Of a stretch of 64,000 bases of DNA, positions 26,937 to 36,989 are shown in pieces. The translations under genes were made by a program, and so were the position numbers. Origin of the DNA: JBAXAM01 sp964213355 (GTDB lineage: Bacteria; Pseudomonadota; Gammaproteobacteria; UBA9339). Positions within the stretch are counted from its first letter, which is position 1. Each line of letters starts with the position of its first letter. The stretch covers positions 51,887-115,886 of the forward strand of contig CAXOVY010000008.1 in assembly GCA_964213355.1 (NCBI GenBank), written 5' to 3'. The notes under the pieces were generated by a model. The model was not told where the DNA came from. It made no database searches and saw only the letters and a list, made by a program, of their open reading frames with translations.

Positions 26937-29672
26937 TTAGCCTAATTTTCCATGACATTGTTTGAATTTCTTGCCTGAACCACATGGACATAAGTCATTG
27001 CGCCCAACTTTTGGCAGTTCGCGTATATAAGGCTCATTACCCTCTATAGTTTTTTGTTCCCCATCTTCTTTACTTTTATCTTCTGGGATAGGGCTACTAG
27101 TAGATGCGTGAATAAAATGCATTTTGTTTTGTTCTTTTTCGGCAATGCGACGACGCTCTTCTTCAATCGCTATGGCATCTTCCTTGGTTTTAATCCGAAT
27201 CGCATAGAGAGTACGTACAACGTCAAGTTTTACATCCTCTAACATTTGCTTAAACATCAGGAATGATTCACGCTTATATTCTTGTTTGGGATTTTGTTGG
27301 GCATAACCACGCAAATGAATGCCTTCACGTAAATGATCCATCGCGGCCAAATGATTTTTCCAATGGGAATCTAAAACCTGGAGCATGATTGAACGTTCAA
27401 TATGACGCATTGTTTCTGCGGTTATTTGCCCTTCTTTTTGTTGATAAATTTGAGTTAACTCAACCAAAATTTTATGGCGCAAAGATTCTTCATGTAAGGA
27501 ACCATCTTGCTCTAACCAACTTTTTACTAGCAAATGTACACCTAAATCTTGCTGTAATTGCCTCTCTAAACCATACACATCCCACTGTTCTTCCAAACTT
27601 TGGGGTGGGATAAAGCCATCAATAATTGCATTAATCGCGTCTTCACGAACCAATTCAATTGTTTCGGCAATATTGGTTTCTTGCATTAAATCATCACGTT
27701 GTGCATAGACCACTTTACGCTGTTCATTGGCAACATCATCAAATTCTAAAAGATGCTTACGAATGTCAAAGTTATGTCCTTCAACTTTACGTTGGGCACT
27801 TTCAACTGCGTTTGTTATAAAACGATGCTCAATCATCTCATCTTCTTTCATACCCAGTTTTTTCATGATTATTGCCATGCGATCTGAGGCAAAAATGCGC
27901 ATTAAATTATCTTCGAGGGATAAATAAAATCTGGAAGAACCAGGATCGCCTTGGCGACCAGATCGCCCGCGCAACTGGTTGTCGATGCGACGTGACTCAT
28001 GTCGTTCAGAACCAATGACATGTAGCCCCCCTGCTGCTATGACTCTATCATGATGTAGTTTCCACTGGGTTTTAGTTTTATCCACTTCTGCATCGGTTGG
28101 ATTTTCTAAATCCGCTAATTCGGCATCCAAGCTGCCACCAAGCACAATATCAGTACCGCGGCCAGCCATGTTAGTAGCAATCGTTACTGCGCCGGCGCGA
28201 CCAGCCTGGGCGATAATTCTGGCTTCCCGCTCATGTTGTTTGGCATTTAATACTTCATGTTTAACTTTTGCTTTATCAAGCAACACGGATAATTTTTCTG
28301 AAGTTTCAATTGAGGCCGTACCGACCAAAACTGGCTGGTCTTTTTGACTACGTTCTTTGATGTCTTGCAATACGGCATTAAATTTCTCTTTTGCAGTTAA
28401 GTAAATCTGATCTGGCAAATCTTTGCGAATCATCTGCATATGGGTTGGAATTACTACAACTTCTAAACCATAAATTTGTTGAAATTCATAAGCTTCAGTG
28501 TCAGCCGTGCCGGTCATGCCTGAAATTTTGTCATAAATACGGAAATAATTTTGGAAGGTTATCGAGGCCAAAGTTTGGTTTTCTTTGCGGATTTGTACAT
28601 TTTCTTTGGCTTCAATCGCCTGATGCAATCCATCTGACCAACGGCGCCCTTCCATGGTACGTCCAGTGTGTTCATCAACTATAATCACCTCTCCATTTTT
28701 AACAATATACTCAACGTCACGTTGGAATAAGGTATTAGCACGCAGAGCCGCATTAAGATAATGCATCAACTTAACATTTTTCACATCGTATAAGCTTTCG
28801 CCCACGCGAATTAAACCAGCATTAATAAATAACTGTTCAACATGTTGATAGCCGGTTTCAGTAAGATGTGCCTGGCGTGTTTTTTCATCTAAGATGTAAT
28901 CGCAAACAAGATCATCGGACTTTTCTGGTTTTTTTAGATTCGGAATTAGTTTGTTAATGCATAGGTATAATTCGGCGCTATCTTCAGCGGGACCAGAAAT
29001 AATTAATGGGGTACGTGCTTCATCAATCAAAATTGAATCAACTTCATCAATAACGGCAAAATACAACCCGCGCTGCACTTTATCTTCAAGGCTAAGAGCC
29101 ATGTTGTCGCGTAAATAATCGAAGCCGAATTCATTGTTCGTTCCATAAACAATATCTTTGGCATAAGCGTCTTTTTTTTCTTCATGATCTTGGCCCGCTA
29201 TGATTACGCCAACACTTAATCCCAGGAAATTATAGATTGGACCCATCCAGCCGGCATCACGCTCGGCCAAATAATCATTAACTGTAATAATATGCACGGC
29301 TTTACCAGTCAAGGCGTTTAAATAAGAGGCTAAAGTTGCGACCAGTGTTTTGCCTTCGCCGGTACGCATTTCGGCAATTTTGCCCTCATGCAAAACCATG
29401 CCGCCAATTAATTGTACGTCAAAATGTCTAAGGCCTAATGTACGCACGCTCGCTTCGCGCACAGCAGCAAAGGCTTCTGGCAATACCATGCCAAGCGTAA
29501 CTCCATCTTGCAGGCGCTGCCGCAACTTGCTGGTTACTGCTTTAAGCTCTTCATCAGACATGGCTTGCATTTGTGGTTCGAGCGCATTAATTGCAGCGAT
29601 ATTTTTTGCTAGGCCACGCAATATACGTTCATTGTGGGTACCAAATATTTTACGTAGGATTTTTGTTATCAT
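26937..29672 (-). CDS. secA: Protein translocase ATPase SecA
   Basis: SecA drives export through SecYEG. At 911 residues it is full length. It has the Walker A motif MRTGEGKTLVATL, the DEVDSILIDEARTPLI motif, the preprotein cross-linking region, the helicase motif GRAGRQGDPGSS-like (LRGRSGRQGDPG), and the C-terminal zinc site CPCGSGKKFKQCHG. It lies next to dciA and lpxC, as in other gammaproteobacteria. Confidence 0.99.
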   Translation of the reverse strand: MITKILRKIFGTHNERILRGLAKNIAAINALEPQMQAMSDEELKAVTSKLRQRLQDGVTLGMVLPEAFAAVREASVRTLGLRHFDVQLIGGMVLHEGKIAEMRTGEGKTLVATLASYLNALTGKAVHIITVNDYLAERDAGWMGPIYNFLGLSVGVIIAGQDHEEKKDAYAKDIVYGTNNEFGFDYLRDNMALSLEDKVQRGLYFAVIDEVDSILIDEARTPLIISGPAEDSAELYLCINKLIPNLKKPEKSDDLVCDYILDEKTRQAHLTETGYQHVEQLFINAGLIRVGESLYDVKNVKLMHYLNAALRANTLFQRDVEYIVKNGEVIIVDEHTGRTMEGRRWSDGLHQAIEAKENVQIRKENQTLASITFQNYFRIYDKISGMTGTADTEAYEFQQIYGLEVVVIPTHMQMIRKDLPDQIYLTAKEKFNAVLQDIKERSQKDQPVLVGTASIETSEKLSVLLDKAKVKHEVLNAKQHEREARIIAQAGRAGAVTIATNMAGRGTDIVLGGSLDAELADLENPTDAEVDKTKTQWKLHHDRVIAAGGLHVIGSERHESRRIDNQLRGRSGRQGDPGSSRFYLSLEDNLMRIFASDRMAIIMKKLGMKEDEMIEHRFITNAVESAQRKVEGHNFDIRKHLLEFDDVANEQRKVVYAQRDDLMQETNIAETIELVREDAINAIIDGFIPPQSLEEQWDVYGLERQLQQDLGVHLLVKSWLEQDGSLHEESLRHKILVELTQIYQQKEGQITAETMRHIERSIMLQVLDSHWKNHLAAMDHLREGIHLRGYAQQNPKQEYKRESFLMFKQMLEDVKLDVVRTLYAIRIKTKEDAIAIEEERRRIAEKEQNKMHFIHASTSSPIPEDKSKEDGEQKTIEGNEPYIRELPKVGRNDLCPCGSGKKFKQCHGKLG

Positions 29673-29738
29673 AGTAGTCTTGTATTAGTAGTAGTCTTGT
29701 ATTAGCAATAAAAATTATTATGCCGTAAAATATGGCAA

Positions 29739-30140
29739 ATGAAAACCATTGGCGAAATTTTAGGAAAAAATAATTCTCCACTTGCAAAGCTGATTAAAAA
29801 AAATCAAGACACACGAAATTTAGCTTCTGTGTTTCAAAGTATGCTCGACGCAAGTCTTGCTAAAAATTGTCAGTTTGCCAATCTAGAAGGCTCTGTAGTT
29901 AATGTTACGGTAAAGAATGCAGCTTGGGCAACAAGAATACGCTACGCTATCCCTGATATGCTAAAAAATTTACGTACCCAGCCTGAGTTCAGAATGATTA
30001 CTTCTATTCGTTACTTCGTTGATCGCCCAACTCACGCGGCAAATCCCAAGAAGAAAAAAACAGCAAAATTATCTAGTGATAACGAAGTGTTATGGCAAGA
30101 AACATTAGCTCGGCTCAAGAAAAAGGCGAAGAAGTCCTAG
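29739..30140 (+). CDS. dciA: DciA-like helicase-operation protein (DUF721)
   Basis: Bacteria lacking DnaC/DnaI use DciA to load the replicative helicase DnaB. The 133-residue protein shows the DUF721 pattern: an N-terminal helix (IGEILGKNNSPLAKLIKK), the core LEGSVVNVTVKNAAWATRIRY and a basic, probably disordered tail. Its place between secA and lpxC, divergent from secA, is that of the Pseudomonas gene. Confidence 0.85.
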   Translation: MKTIGEILGKNNSPLAKLIKKNQDTRNLASVFQSMLDASLAKNCQFANLEGSVVNVTVKNAAWATRIRYAIPDMLKNLRTQPEFRMITSIRYFVDRPTHAANPKKKKTAKLSSDNEVLWQETLARLKKKAKKS

Positions 30141-30144
30141 TCTG

Positions 30145-31068
30145 CTACTTCGAAGCCACCGCTGCAGCGCTTTGCGGTATAAAGCTAAATGGAATTTGTT
30201 CAGCCTGTTTAAATGTCACTATTTCCCACGCGTCTTTAGTAGCAAGCAAGGTTTTAAGTAATTTATTGTTGAGAGCATGCCCAGACTTGTAGGCGCTAAA
30301 AGCACCGATAATATTGCAGCCTAAAAGGTACAAATCTCCAATTGCATCTAACATTTTGTGTTTTACAAATTCATCGCTATAGCGTAAGCCATCTTCATTG
30401 ACAACACGATACTCATCTACCACGATAGCATTATCTAAATTACTACCCAATGCTAAATTATTAGCACGCAAACGCTCATAATCTGACAACAAGCCAAAAG
30501 TTCTAGCTCGACTCACTTCTTTTACAAACGAGGTATGAACAAAATCAACAGTTGCGGTCTGGGGTAGGTCATGAAAAACTGGGTGGTCAAAATCGATGGT
30601 AAAAGAAACCTTAAAGCCTTCGTACGGGCTAATACATGCCCACTTATCTCCATCTTTAACCTTAATTTTGCGTTTGATTTTTAAAAACCGTTTCGATGCG
30701 TTTTGTTCCTCTATACCAGCTGATTGAATCAGAAACACGAATGGACCGGCACTGCCATCCATAATCGGAACCTCTGGTGCACTTACATCAACATAAACAT
30801 TGTCAATACCCAAACCAGCAAAGGCTGACATTAAATGTTCGATGGTTGAAATACGAACTTTATCTTTGGTCAAACACGATGAAAGTGTTGTATCACCAAT
30901 GTTTTCTGTTAGGGCTGGTATTTCAACAGCTGGATCCAAATCAACTCTGCGGAAAATTACGCCACTATTAGCAGGAGCAGGTCTTAATGTTAAGTATATT
31001 TTTTCTCCTGTATGTACCCCAACACCTGTTGCACGAATCAAATTCTTTAAAGTACGTTGTTTAACCAT
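30145..31068 (-). CDS. lpxC: UDP-3-O-acyl-N-acetylglucosamine deacetylase
   Basis: LpxC is the committed zinc-dependent step of lipid A synthesis. The 307-residue protein has the N-terminal VKQRTLKNLIRATGVGVHTG, the zinc-site STIEHLMSAFAGLGIDN and HKMLDAIGDLYLLG, and the catalytic His region YKSGHALNNKLL. It converges with dciA and follows ftsZ, its standard place at the end of the division cluster. Confidence 0.98.
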   Translation of the reverse strand: MVKQRTLKNLIRATGVGVHTGEKIYLTLRPAPANSGVIFRRVDLDPAVEIPALTENIGDTTLSSCLTKDKVRISTIEHLMSAFAGLGIDNVYVDVSAPEVPIMDGSAGPFVFLIQSAGIEEQNASKRFLKIKRKIKVKDGDKWACISPYEGFKVSFTIDFDHPVFHDLPQTATVDFVHTSFVKEVSRARTFGLLSDYERLRANNLALGSNLDNAIVVDEYRVVNEDGLRYSDEFVKHKMLDAIGDLYLLGCNIIGAFSAYKSGHALNNKLLKTLLATKDAWEIVTFKQAEQIPFSFIPQSAAAVASK

Positions 31069-31203
31069 ATTGTTTTTTCACATAAATAAAAAAGGGCGAT
31101 TATAGCATAATCTACAGAAATTACTAAAAAACTACTTCTGCAAAAAGTCATGTTTATCAATTTGATACAATAAGTGTAACTTGTTAATTAGTTTTTAAAA
31201 CTA

Positions 31204-32400
31204 TTATTTTTTATCTTCTTTGCGCAAAAAGGCGGGTATATCAAGATATTCAATATTTTTATCTAAGGCATCTGCTGACAAGCGATCAACTTCAATAGTA
31301 ACATTGGGAGTATTACGTAGCACCGTGGGTTTCTCGAGTTTACGATAATCAATAGAACCGTCAGCAGCTCTGGTGTTTTCATTAACATTAGCTTTTGGAA
31401 CATTAATCGCACCATCACCTACCGCGAATTTTCTACCGCCCAAGCCCGTTACAACGACTGTTACGCGTAATTCATCAGTCATTTCTGGGTCAATAACTGT
31501 TCCAACAACCACAGTAGCGTTTTCGGAAGTAAATGACTTAACAACATCACCAACTTCTTCAAATTCACCAATTGACATATTTGGGCCAGCAGTAATATTG
31601 ACTAGTACTCCGCCGGCACCGCTAAAATCAATATCCTCCAAAAGAGGACTTGAAATTGCAGCTTCAGCAGCAATGCGCGCACGGTTTTCACCGCTAGCGT
31701 TGGCTGTACCCATCATGGCCATACCCATTTCTGACATTACAGTACGCACATCAGCAAAGTCGACATTAATCAAGCCCGGTTTGGTAATTAACTCAGCAAT
31801 ACCCTGCACCGCACCCAGCAATACATCATTCGCGGCTTTAAAAGCACTCAATAGGCTGATGTTTTTTCCCAAAACAGGAAGCAACTTATTATTTGGAATG
31901 GTAATTAACGAGTCAACATTTGCAGTTAATTTTTTGATACCTTCATCAGCGATCAGCATGCGTTTACGCCCTTCAAAAACGAAAGGTTTGGTAACTACGG
32001 CAACAGTTAAGATGCCAAGTTCCTTTGCCACTTCAGCAAAAATCGGAGCAGCTCCTGTGCCAGTGCCTCCACCCATGCCTGCTGTAAGAAAGACCATGTC
32101 GGTTCCGGCTAAAATATCGCGAATCACTTCGCGATTTTCTTCGGCAGCTCTACGTCCAATTTCAGGATCCGCACCGGCTCCTAACCCTTTGGTTAGCTCT
32201 TCGCCTAATTGTAATAATGTTTTGGCTCGCGAATTACGTAATGCTTGTAAATCAGTATTTGCACAAACAAACTCTACACCGTCCACATTTTCAGTGATCA
32301 TGTGTTCAATTGCGTTACCACCGCCCCCACCAACGCCGATTACTTTGATTACAGCGCTTGTAGCTCTATTGTTATTATCTGATAATTCAAACATATCCAC
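31204..32400 (-). CDS. ftsZ: Cell-division protein FtsZ
   Basis: FtsZ is the tubulin-like GTPase of the division ring. It carries the GTP-binding signature GGGTGTGAAP, the T7 loop region INVDFADVRTVM, and the C-terminal peptide LDIPAFLRKEDKK that binds FtsA and ZipA. At 398 residues it is of normal length. It lies between ftsA and lpxC. Confidence 0.99.
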   Translation of the reverse strand: MDMFELSDNNNRATSAVIKVIGVGGGGGNAIEHMITENVDGVEFVCANTDLQALRNSRAKTLLQLGEELTKGLGAGADPEIGRRAAEENREVIRDILAGTDMVFLTAGMGGGTGTGAAPIFAEVAKELGILTVAVVTKPFVFEGRKRMLIADEGIKKLTANVDSLITIPNNKLLPVLGKNISLLSAFKAANDVLLGAVQGIAELITKPGLINVDFADVRTVMSEMGMAMMGTANASGENRARIAAEAAISSPLLEDIDFSGAGGVLVNITAGPNMSIGEFEEVGDVVKSFTSENATVVVGTVIDPEMTDELRVTVVVTGLGGRKFAVGDGAINVPKANVNENTRAADGSIDYRKLEKPTVLRNTPNVTIEVDRLSADALDKNIEYLDIPAFLRKEDKK

Positions 32401-32444
32401 CTCAAGTTAAATTTTTATCTACAGGCACTAAAGTAGAGTTGCTG

Positions 32445-33680
32445 CTAGAAATTTCCTTTAAACCAGTTCTTCATTTTATCCCACAATCTTTTGTGCTCAC
32501 TTAAAATAATGTTTTCAGTTTTTCCCTGTTGATAATGTTGATGACCAATTAACAATAAACCTACGCCCGTAGCGTAAATAGGATTATTAACAACCTCAAC
32601 CATGCCTCCAACATTTTGTGGCGTACCGGAGCGAATCGGCAGCTGAAACACCTGTTGGGCTAATTCAACCATGCCATTTACTTTAGAAGCACCACCAGTA
32701 AGCACTATACCGGCGGCAATTAAATCGCTAAAACCACTGCGCCTAAGTTCAGCAAGTATCAAGGTAAATAATTCTTCATAGCGTGCCGCAACCACATTTG
32801 TCAAAATTTTTTGCGAAATCTCGTGCATTTGCCGCTTCTCTGCACTTGGAACCTCGATAATAGGAATATCATCACTTAACCGATCCAATGCACAAGCATA
32901 TTTTATTTTAATTTCTTCTGCATATTTTGTTGGTGTTCGTAGTGCTATAGCAATATCATTAGTAACTTGATCTCCAGCAATCGGAATTACGGCGGAATGT
33001 CTGATCGCACCGTCGGTAAAAATTGCAATGTCGGTTGTACCACCGCCTATGTCTATTAAACAGACCCCTAATTCTTTTTCATCATCTGTAAGAACAGCAG
33101 AGCTTGATGCGAGTGGCTGTAAAATAATATCACTTACCTGCAAACCACAGCGTTCAATACATTTTACTATATTTTGTGCAGCACTTACTCCACCAGTAAC
33201 AATATGTACTTTAGCTTCTAAACGAACCCCAGACATACCAGTTGGTTCGCGTATGCCTTCTTGATTATCTATAATAAATTCTTGCGGCAAAATATGTAGA
33301 ATTTTTTGGTCAGCTGGAATTGCAACAGCTTTTGCTGCATCAATAACGCGATCAATATCTACTTGCGTAACTTCGCGATCACGAATTGCTACGATACCGT
33401 GTGAGTTAAAGCTGCGAATATGGCTGCCAGCTATACCGGTATAAACCGAGTGAACTTCGCATCCTGCCATTAATTCGGCTTCTTCAATAGCATGCTGAAT
33501 CGACTGTACGGTAGCGTCAATATTAATCACTATCCCGCGCTTTAATCCACGGGATGGATGTGATCCAATGCCTATTACATCAATGTGTCCGTCCGAGTCA
33601 ACCTTGCCAACCAAAGCAACAACCTTAGTTGTTCCAATATCTAATCCAACAAATAAATCGCTCTCAGTTTTCTTGCGCAT
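32445..33680 (-). CDS. ftsA: Cell-division protein FtsA
   Basis: FtsA is an actin-like ATPase that anchors FtsZ to the membrane. Motifs include LFVGLDIGTTKVVALVGK (phosphate 1), CLIDIGGGTTDIAIF (phosphate 2), GIVLTGGASKVNGM and the amphipathic C-terminal helix LWDKMKNWFKGNF, which binds membrane. The ATG at 33680 follows a GGTGAG site; a GTG 15 bases further up is part of that site. Confidence 0.98.
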   Translation of the reverse strand: MRKKTESDLFVGLDIGTTKVVALVGKVDSDGHIDVIGIGSHPSRGLKRGIVINIDATVQSIQHAIEEAELMAGCEVHSVYTGIAGSHIRSFNSHGIVAIRDREVTQVDIDRVIDAAKAVAIPADQKILHILPQEFIIDNQEGIREPTGMSGVRLEAKVHIVTGGVSAAQNIVKCIERCGLQVSDIILQPLASSSAVLTDDEKELGVCLIDIGGGTTDIAIFTDGAIRHSAVIPIAGDQVTNDIAIALRTPTKYAEEIKIKYACALDRLSDDIPIIEVPSAEKRQMHEISQKILTNVVAARYEELFTLILAELRRSGFSDLIAAGIVLTGGASKVNGMVELAQQVFQLPIRSGTPQNVGGMVEVVNNPIYATGVGLLLIGHQHYQQGKTENIILSEHKRLWDKMKNWFKGNF

Positions 33681-33759
33681 ATTATTTAGTCTCACCCAAA
33701 TCTATACTAATTTCTAACAGATTATCACATAGATTGTTTGGAATAAATATTATTGTAAC

Positions 33760-34524
33760 CTATTCCCATTTTACCGCAAAACCACCAGTATAGTAACGCA
33801 AATCAATTGATTTTAGTTGACCCTTATGGTCAGCAGTGATTCTTCGATAAAAATCAACTAAAAACTCCAACTGATTCAATGGGTCGCTTTCTTTTAAATA
33901 AATCACCGTATTATTATCTAGTAATATTTCCCAATAATGCTGGGGATTAAAAAATAGTTGTTTAATAGTTAAGCCTAGCGGCTCAAAACATTGCTGCGTT
34001 TTCTGATATAAGGTAAAAATCTCAAACGTGTGTTCCTCTGGACCAAAAATCACTGGTAGCCCCTTTGGAAAAGTAGAGACTGGCGGAGCAAACACCTCTC
34101 CTTTATGGTTAATAAGTGCTTTGTCGCCCCACTGTAGCACTGCTTGTTGCTCAATAATATTAACAATTACTGTATCGGGCCATTTACGTTGAACAGAGAT
34201 TGCATACACCCATGGCAACTTTAGCAATTGTCGTTTCATTCCAATTACATTCAAATAAAAAAAGCCATTCTTAGTATAAGTTTCAATTGTCTTTTGCAGA
34301 AATTCTTGGTCAATGTGTTCGTATGCAGAAACAATTTTTACTTGCCTGATCGGAAAATTATTTGGTTTGGTGTAACTGCGGCCACGCCATAATAGAGCCA
34401 ATAATGCACCAATAATAATAATTTTAAATAGCAACACGAAGCCTCGTCCTGCAGTCTTTGTTGTTGCCGAGGTTTCTTGCTGAGTTTTTACTCTTTTCCG
34501 TATTGTTTGCTTGTTGAAAAACAA
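33760..34524 (-). CDS. ftsQ: Cell-division protein FtsQ
   Basis: FtsQ is a bitopic membrane protein linking the division ring with FtsL/FtsB. It has a short cytoplasmic head, one membrane segment (LLFKIIIIGALLALLW), a POTRA domain (FPIRQVKIVSAYEHIDQEFL) and the FtsQ region PWVYAISVQRKWPDTVIVN. Length 254. ddlB, normally between murB and ftsQ, is missing. Confidence 0.93.
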   Translation of the reverse strand: MFFNKQTIRKRVKTQQETSATTKTAGRGFVLLFKIIIIGALLALLWRGRSYTKPNNFPIRQVKIVSAYEHIDQEFLQKTIETYTKNGFFYLNVIGMKRQLLKLPWVYAISVQRKWPDTVIVNIIEQQAVLQWGDKALINHKGEVFAPPVSTFPKGLPVIFGPEEHTFEIFTLYQKTQQCFEPLGLTIKQLFFNPQHYWEILLDNNTVIYLKESDPLNQLEFLVDFYRRITADHKGQLKSIDLRYYTGGFAVKWE

Positions 34525-34614
34525 AATATTACACCATTAAATTATTTGGTTTCGTAATTTATTTTTGGCTCTTATAAAAATTGAGTAGATAATTTAGTAC
34601 ATAAATAAAAGATT

Positions 34615-34644
34615 GGTGGCCGTAGGCTTCAACCTGCGGCTACC
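34615..34644. repeat. REP-like hairpin between ftsQ and murB
   Basis: GGTGGCCGTAGG and CCTGCGGCTACC form a 12-base stem (two G-T wobbles) with loop CTTCAA. It is related to the palindromic pair at 23304-23377. It lies where ddlB would be expected in this gene order. Confidence 0.75.
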
Positions 34645-34672
34645 GATTTACCAACTTGTTTTTAAAAGAGTC

Positions 34673-35563
34673 TTATTTTTCTCCCAAGATATGAACTTCG
34701 GGAACTAAATCAACCCCGTGTTCAAGCTTCACCGTAAGCATGATTTCTTGTATTAATGCTTCGACATCAACGGCTGAAGCCATGCCACAATTAACAATAA
34801 AATTAGCGTGTTTTTCCGAAATTTTAGCGCCACCAATTTGTTTACCTTTGAGTCCACTTGTTTCAATTAATCTGGCAGCATAGTCACCTTGTGGATTACG
34901 AAATACCGAACCACAATTGGGTAAATCAAGTGGTTGTGAGTTTCTACGTTTCTGTAAACATTCACTTACTTGTAGCTGCATTTCTTGTGTATTATCGCGC
35001 GTGAAAACTAGTTGCGCGGCGACAAACCATTCTTCTGCGGCTAGCCCAATAACTTGGCGATAATTAGCGATAAACTCTTTTGCTTGTCTTAATTTGATTT
35101 CACCAAAACGATTAATGGTTTCAACGCAGGTAACGTGATTCCAAATACAATCTCCATTAGCGCCGGCATTCATTGCTAATGCTCCACCAACAGTGCCCGG
35201 AATACCTGCCATAAAAACTGCATTACACATGCTTGAGTCTAAGCACTTTTGCAACAAGCGCGCTAGCCCAACTCCAGCTTCAGCCCGCAAAGTAAAATCA
35301 TCAAGTTCACTCAAACCATTAAGGCAATTACGCAAATAAACTACTAATCCCTTGATACCTCTGTCTCGAACTAAAACGTTGGTAGCTGCGCCAAGAATTG
35401 TAATCGGCCGCTGCTTCCAGCTTTGCAGCAAAAAATTTAGATCTTCTAAATCCGCCGGTTCATAAAAATACTCTGCCGCTCCACCAATTTTCCAAGAAGT
35501 ATATTCAGCTAGCAAATGATTTTGTCGCAAATTACCGCGTAATTTAAGAAAAGTGTTTTTCAT
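34673..35563 (-). CDS. murB: UDP-N-acetylenolpyruvoylglucosamine reductase
   Basis: MurB reduces the enolpyruvyl group to make UDP-MurNAc, using FAD and NADPH. The 296-residue protein has the FAD-site motifs ITILGAATNVLVRDRGIKG and GIPGTVGGALAMNAGANG, the NCGSVFRNPQG serine region, and the LIETSGLKGKQIGGAKIS end typical of type II MurB. It directly abuts murC. Confidence 0.98.
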   Translation of the reverse strand: MKNTFLKLRGNLRQNHLLAEYTSWKIGGAAEYFYEPADLEDLNFLLQSWKQRPITILGAATNVLVRDRGIKGLVVYLRNCLNGLSELDDFTLRAEAGVGLARLLQKCLDSSMCNAVFMAGIPGTVGGALAMNAGANGDCIWNHVTCVETINRFGEIKLRQAKEFIANYRQVIGLAAEEWFVAAQLVFTRDNTQEMQLQVSECLQKRRNSQPLDLPNCGSVFRNPQGDYAARLIETSGLKGKQIGGAKISEKHANFIVNCGMASAVDVEALIQEIMLTVKLEHGVDLVPEVHILGEK

Positions 35564-36970
35564 TTACTTTCCAAACTTTTGCTGCAGCTTTGGTGCCATC
35601 GCGCCAATACTTCCTGCTCCTTGGATCAATAAAACATCGCCTTCGCGCAAAACCGTTGGTAATACATTGCATAACTCATCATTATTTGCTACAAAAATTG
35701 GCTCGACCTTGCCACGCTGTCTAATATTACGCGCCAGGGTGCGGCTATCAACGCCAATAATAGGCGCTTCACTAGCAGCATAAATCTCCATCAACAACAA
35801 CACATCAACTTCGGATAATACCGAAGTAAAATCTTCAAATAGAGCTTGAGTGCGAGTATAACGATGCGGTTGAAAAGCGAGCACCAAGCGGCGATTAGGC
35901 CATGCCACGCGCAAGGCTTGCAAAGTTGCCAGAATTTCCTGTGGATGATGACCATAATCATCAATTAAAGATGCATTGCCTTGAGGCATTGATATTTCAC
36001 CCCAGCGTTGCATCCGTCGCCCAACACCAGCAAATCGCTGCAATGCAGAACTTATGGTGTTGTCGTCAACATCACAAGTGGTTGCTGCAATAATTGCGGC
36101 AAGTGCATTTAATACATTATGTTTTCCTGGTAAATTTAAATGTATGTTTAACACAGAATCTTGCTGCGCCCGATAAACTTTGAAGTCACAACTAAACCCT
36201 TGTTGTTTAAAATCATAGGCGCGTACATCGGCATCTTCACTAAAACCATAAGTAATTACTGGGCGCGAAATTTGTGGCAAAATTTCTCGAATCACAGGGT
36301 TATCTATACAAACAACAGCTAATCCATAAAAAGGTAATCGATGTAAAAAGTCTAAAAAGGCTTGTTTGAGCTTATTGAAATCGTTGTCATAGGTTTGCAT
36401 ATGATCGGCATCAATGTTAGTAACAACACTAAGCATCGGATTAAAATATAAAAACGAAGCATCGCTTTCGTCTGCTTCCACCACAAAATAGCTGCTGGCT
36501 CCTAAACGTGCACTGGCGCTTGCACTGTTTAGTATTCCACCGATTACAAAAGTTGGATCAAGCTTTGCTTCAGCCAGAATGCTCGCAACTAAACTCGTAG
36601 TTGTTGTTTTGCCATGTGTTCCCGCGATAGCTATACCATAATGAAAACGCATTAACTCGGCCAGCATCTGCGCTCTGGGTAAAATTGGCAAGTGTGCAGT
36701 ATGAGCTGCCCGAATTTCTGGATTAGTGGCATCAATGGCACTTGAAACCACAACCGCATCTGCCCCGCAAATATTTTCAGCATTATGGTTTTGAAATATT
36801 GTTGCGCCTAGTGAAGCTAAGCGCTCGGTCGAAGCATTAGAGTTTTGGTCTGAACCGGTAACGCTATATCCTTGAGTTAAAAGAACCTCGGCTATACCAC
36901 TCATTCCAGATCCACCCACACCAACAAAATGGATTTTTTTTATGCGACGCATTGGAGAAAAGTTTGTCAT
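35564..36970 (-). CDS. murC: UDP-N-acetylmuramate-L-alanine ligase
   Basis: MurC adds the first amino acid of the stem peptide. Motifs: IHFVGVGGSGMSGIAEVL (nucleotide binding), AIAGTHGKTTTTSLVA (ATP P-loop), VVEADESDASFL, and the C-terminal domain start DDYGHHPQEI. Length 468. It lies 19 bases after ftsW; murG, usually between them, is missing. Confidence 0.98.
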   Translation of the reverse strand: MTNFSPMRRIKKIHFVGVGGSGMSGIAEVLLTQGYSVTGSDQNSNASTERLASLGATIFQNHNAENICGADAVVVSSAIDATNPEIRAAHTAHLPILPRAQMLAELMRFHYGIAIAGTHGKTTTTSLVASILAEAKLDPTFVIGGILNSASASARLGASSYFVVEADESDASFLYFNPMLSVVTNIDADHMQTYDNDFNKLKQAFLDFLHRLPFYGLAVVCIDNPVIREILPQISRPVITYGFSEDADVRAYDFKQQGFSCDFKVYRAQQDSVLNIHLNLPGKHNVLNALAAIIAATTCDVDDNTISSALQRFAGVGRRMQRWGEISMPQGNASLIDDYGHHPQEILATLQALRVAWPNRRLVLAFQPHRYTRTQALFEDFTSVLSEVDVLLLMEIYAASEAPIIGVDSRTLARNIRQRGKVEPIFVANNDELCNVLPTVLREGDVLLIQGAGSIGAMAPKLQQKFGK

Positions 36971-36989
36971 ATATTATTTCCAAAACCGT

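Noticed and set aside
31373..32410. A 345-codon frame on the plus strand
   Set aside because: It is the antisense shadow of ftsZ, low in complexity (Ser, Pro, Ala), without a ribosome site.
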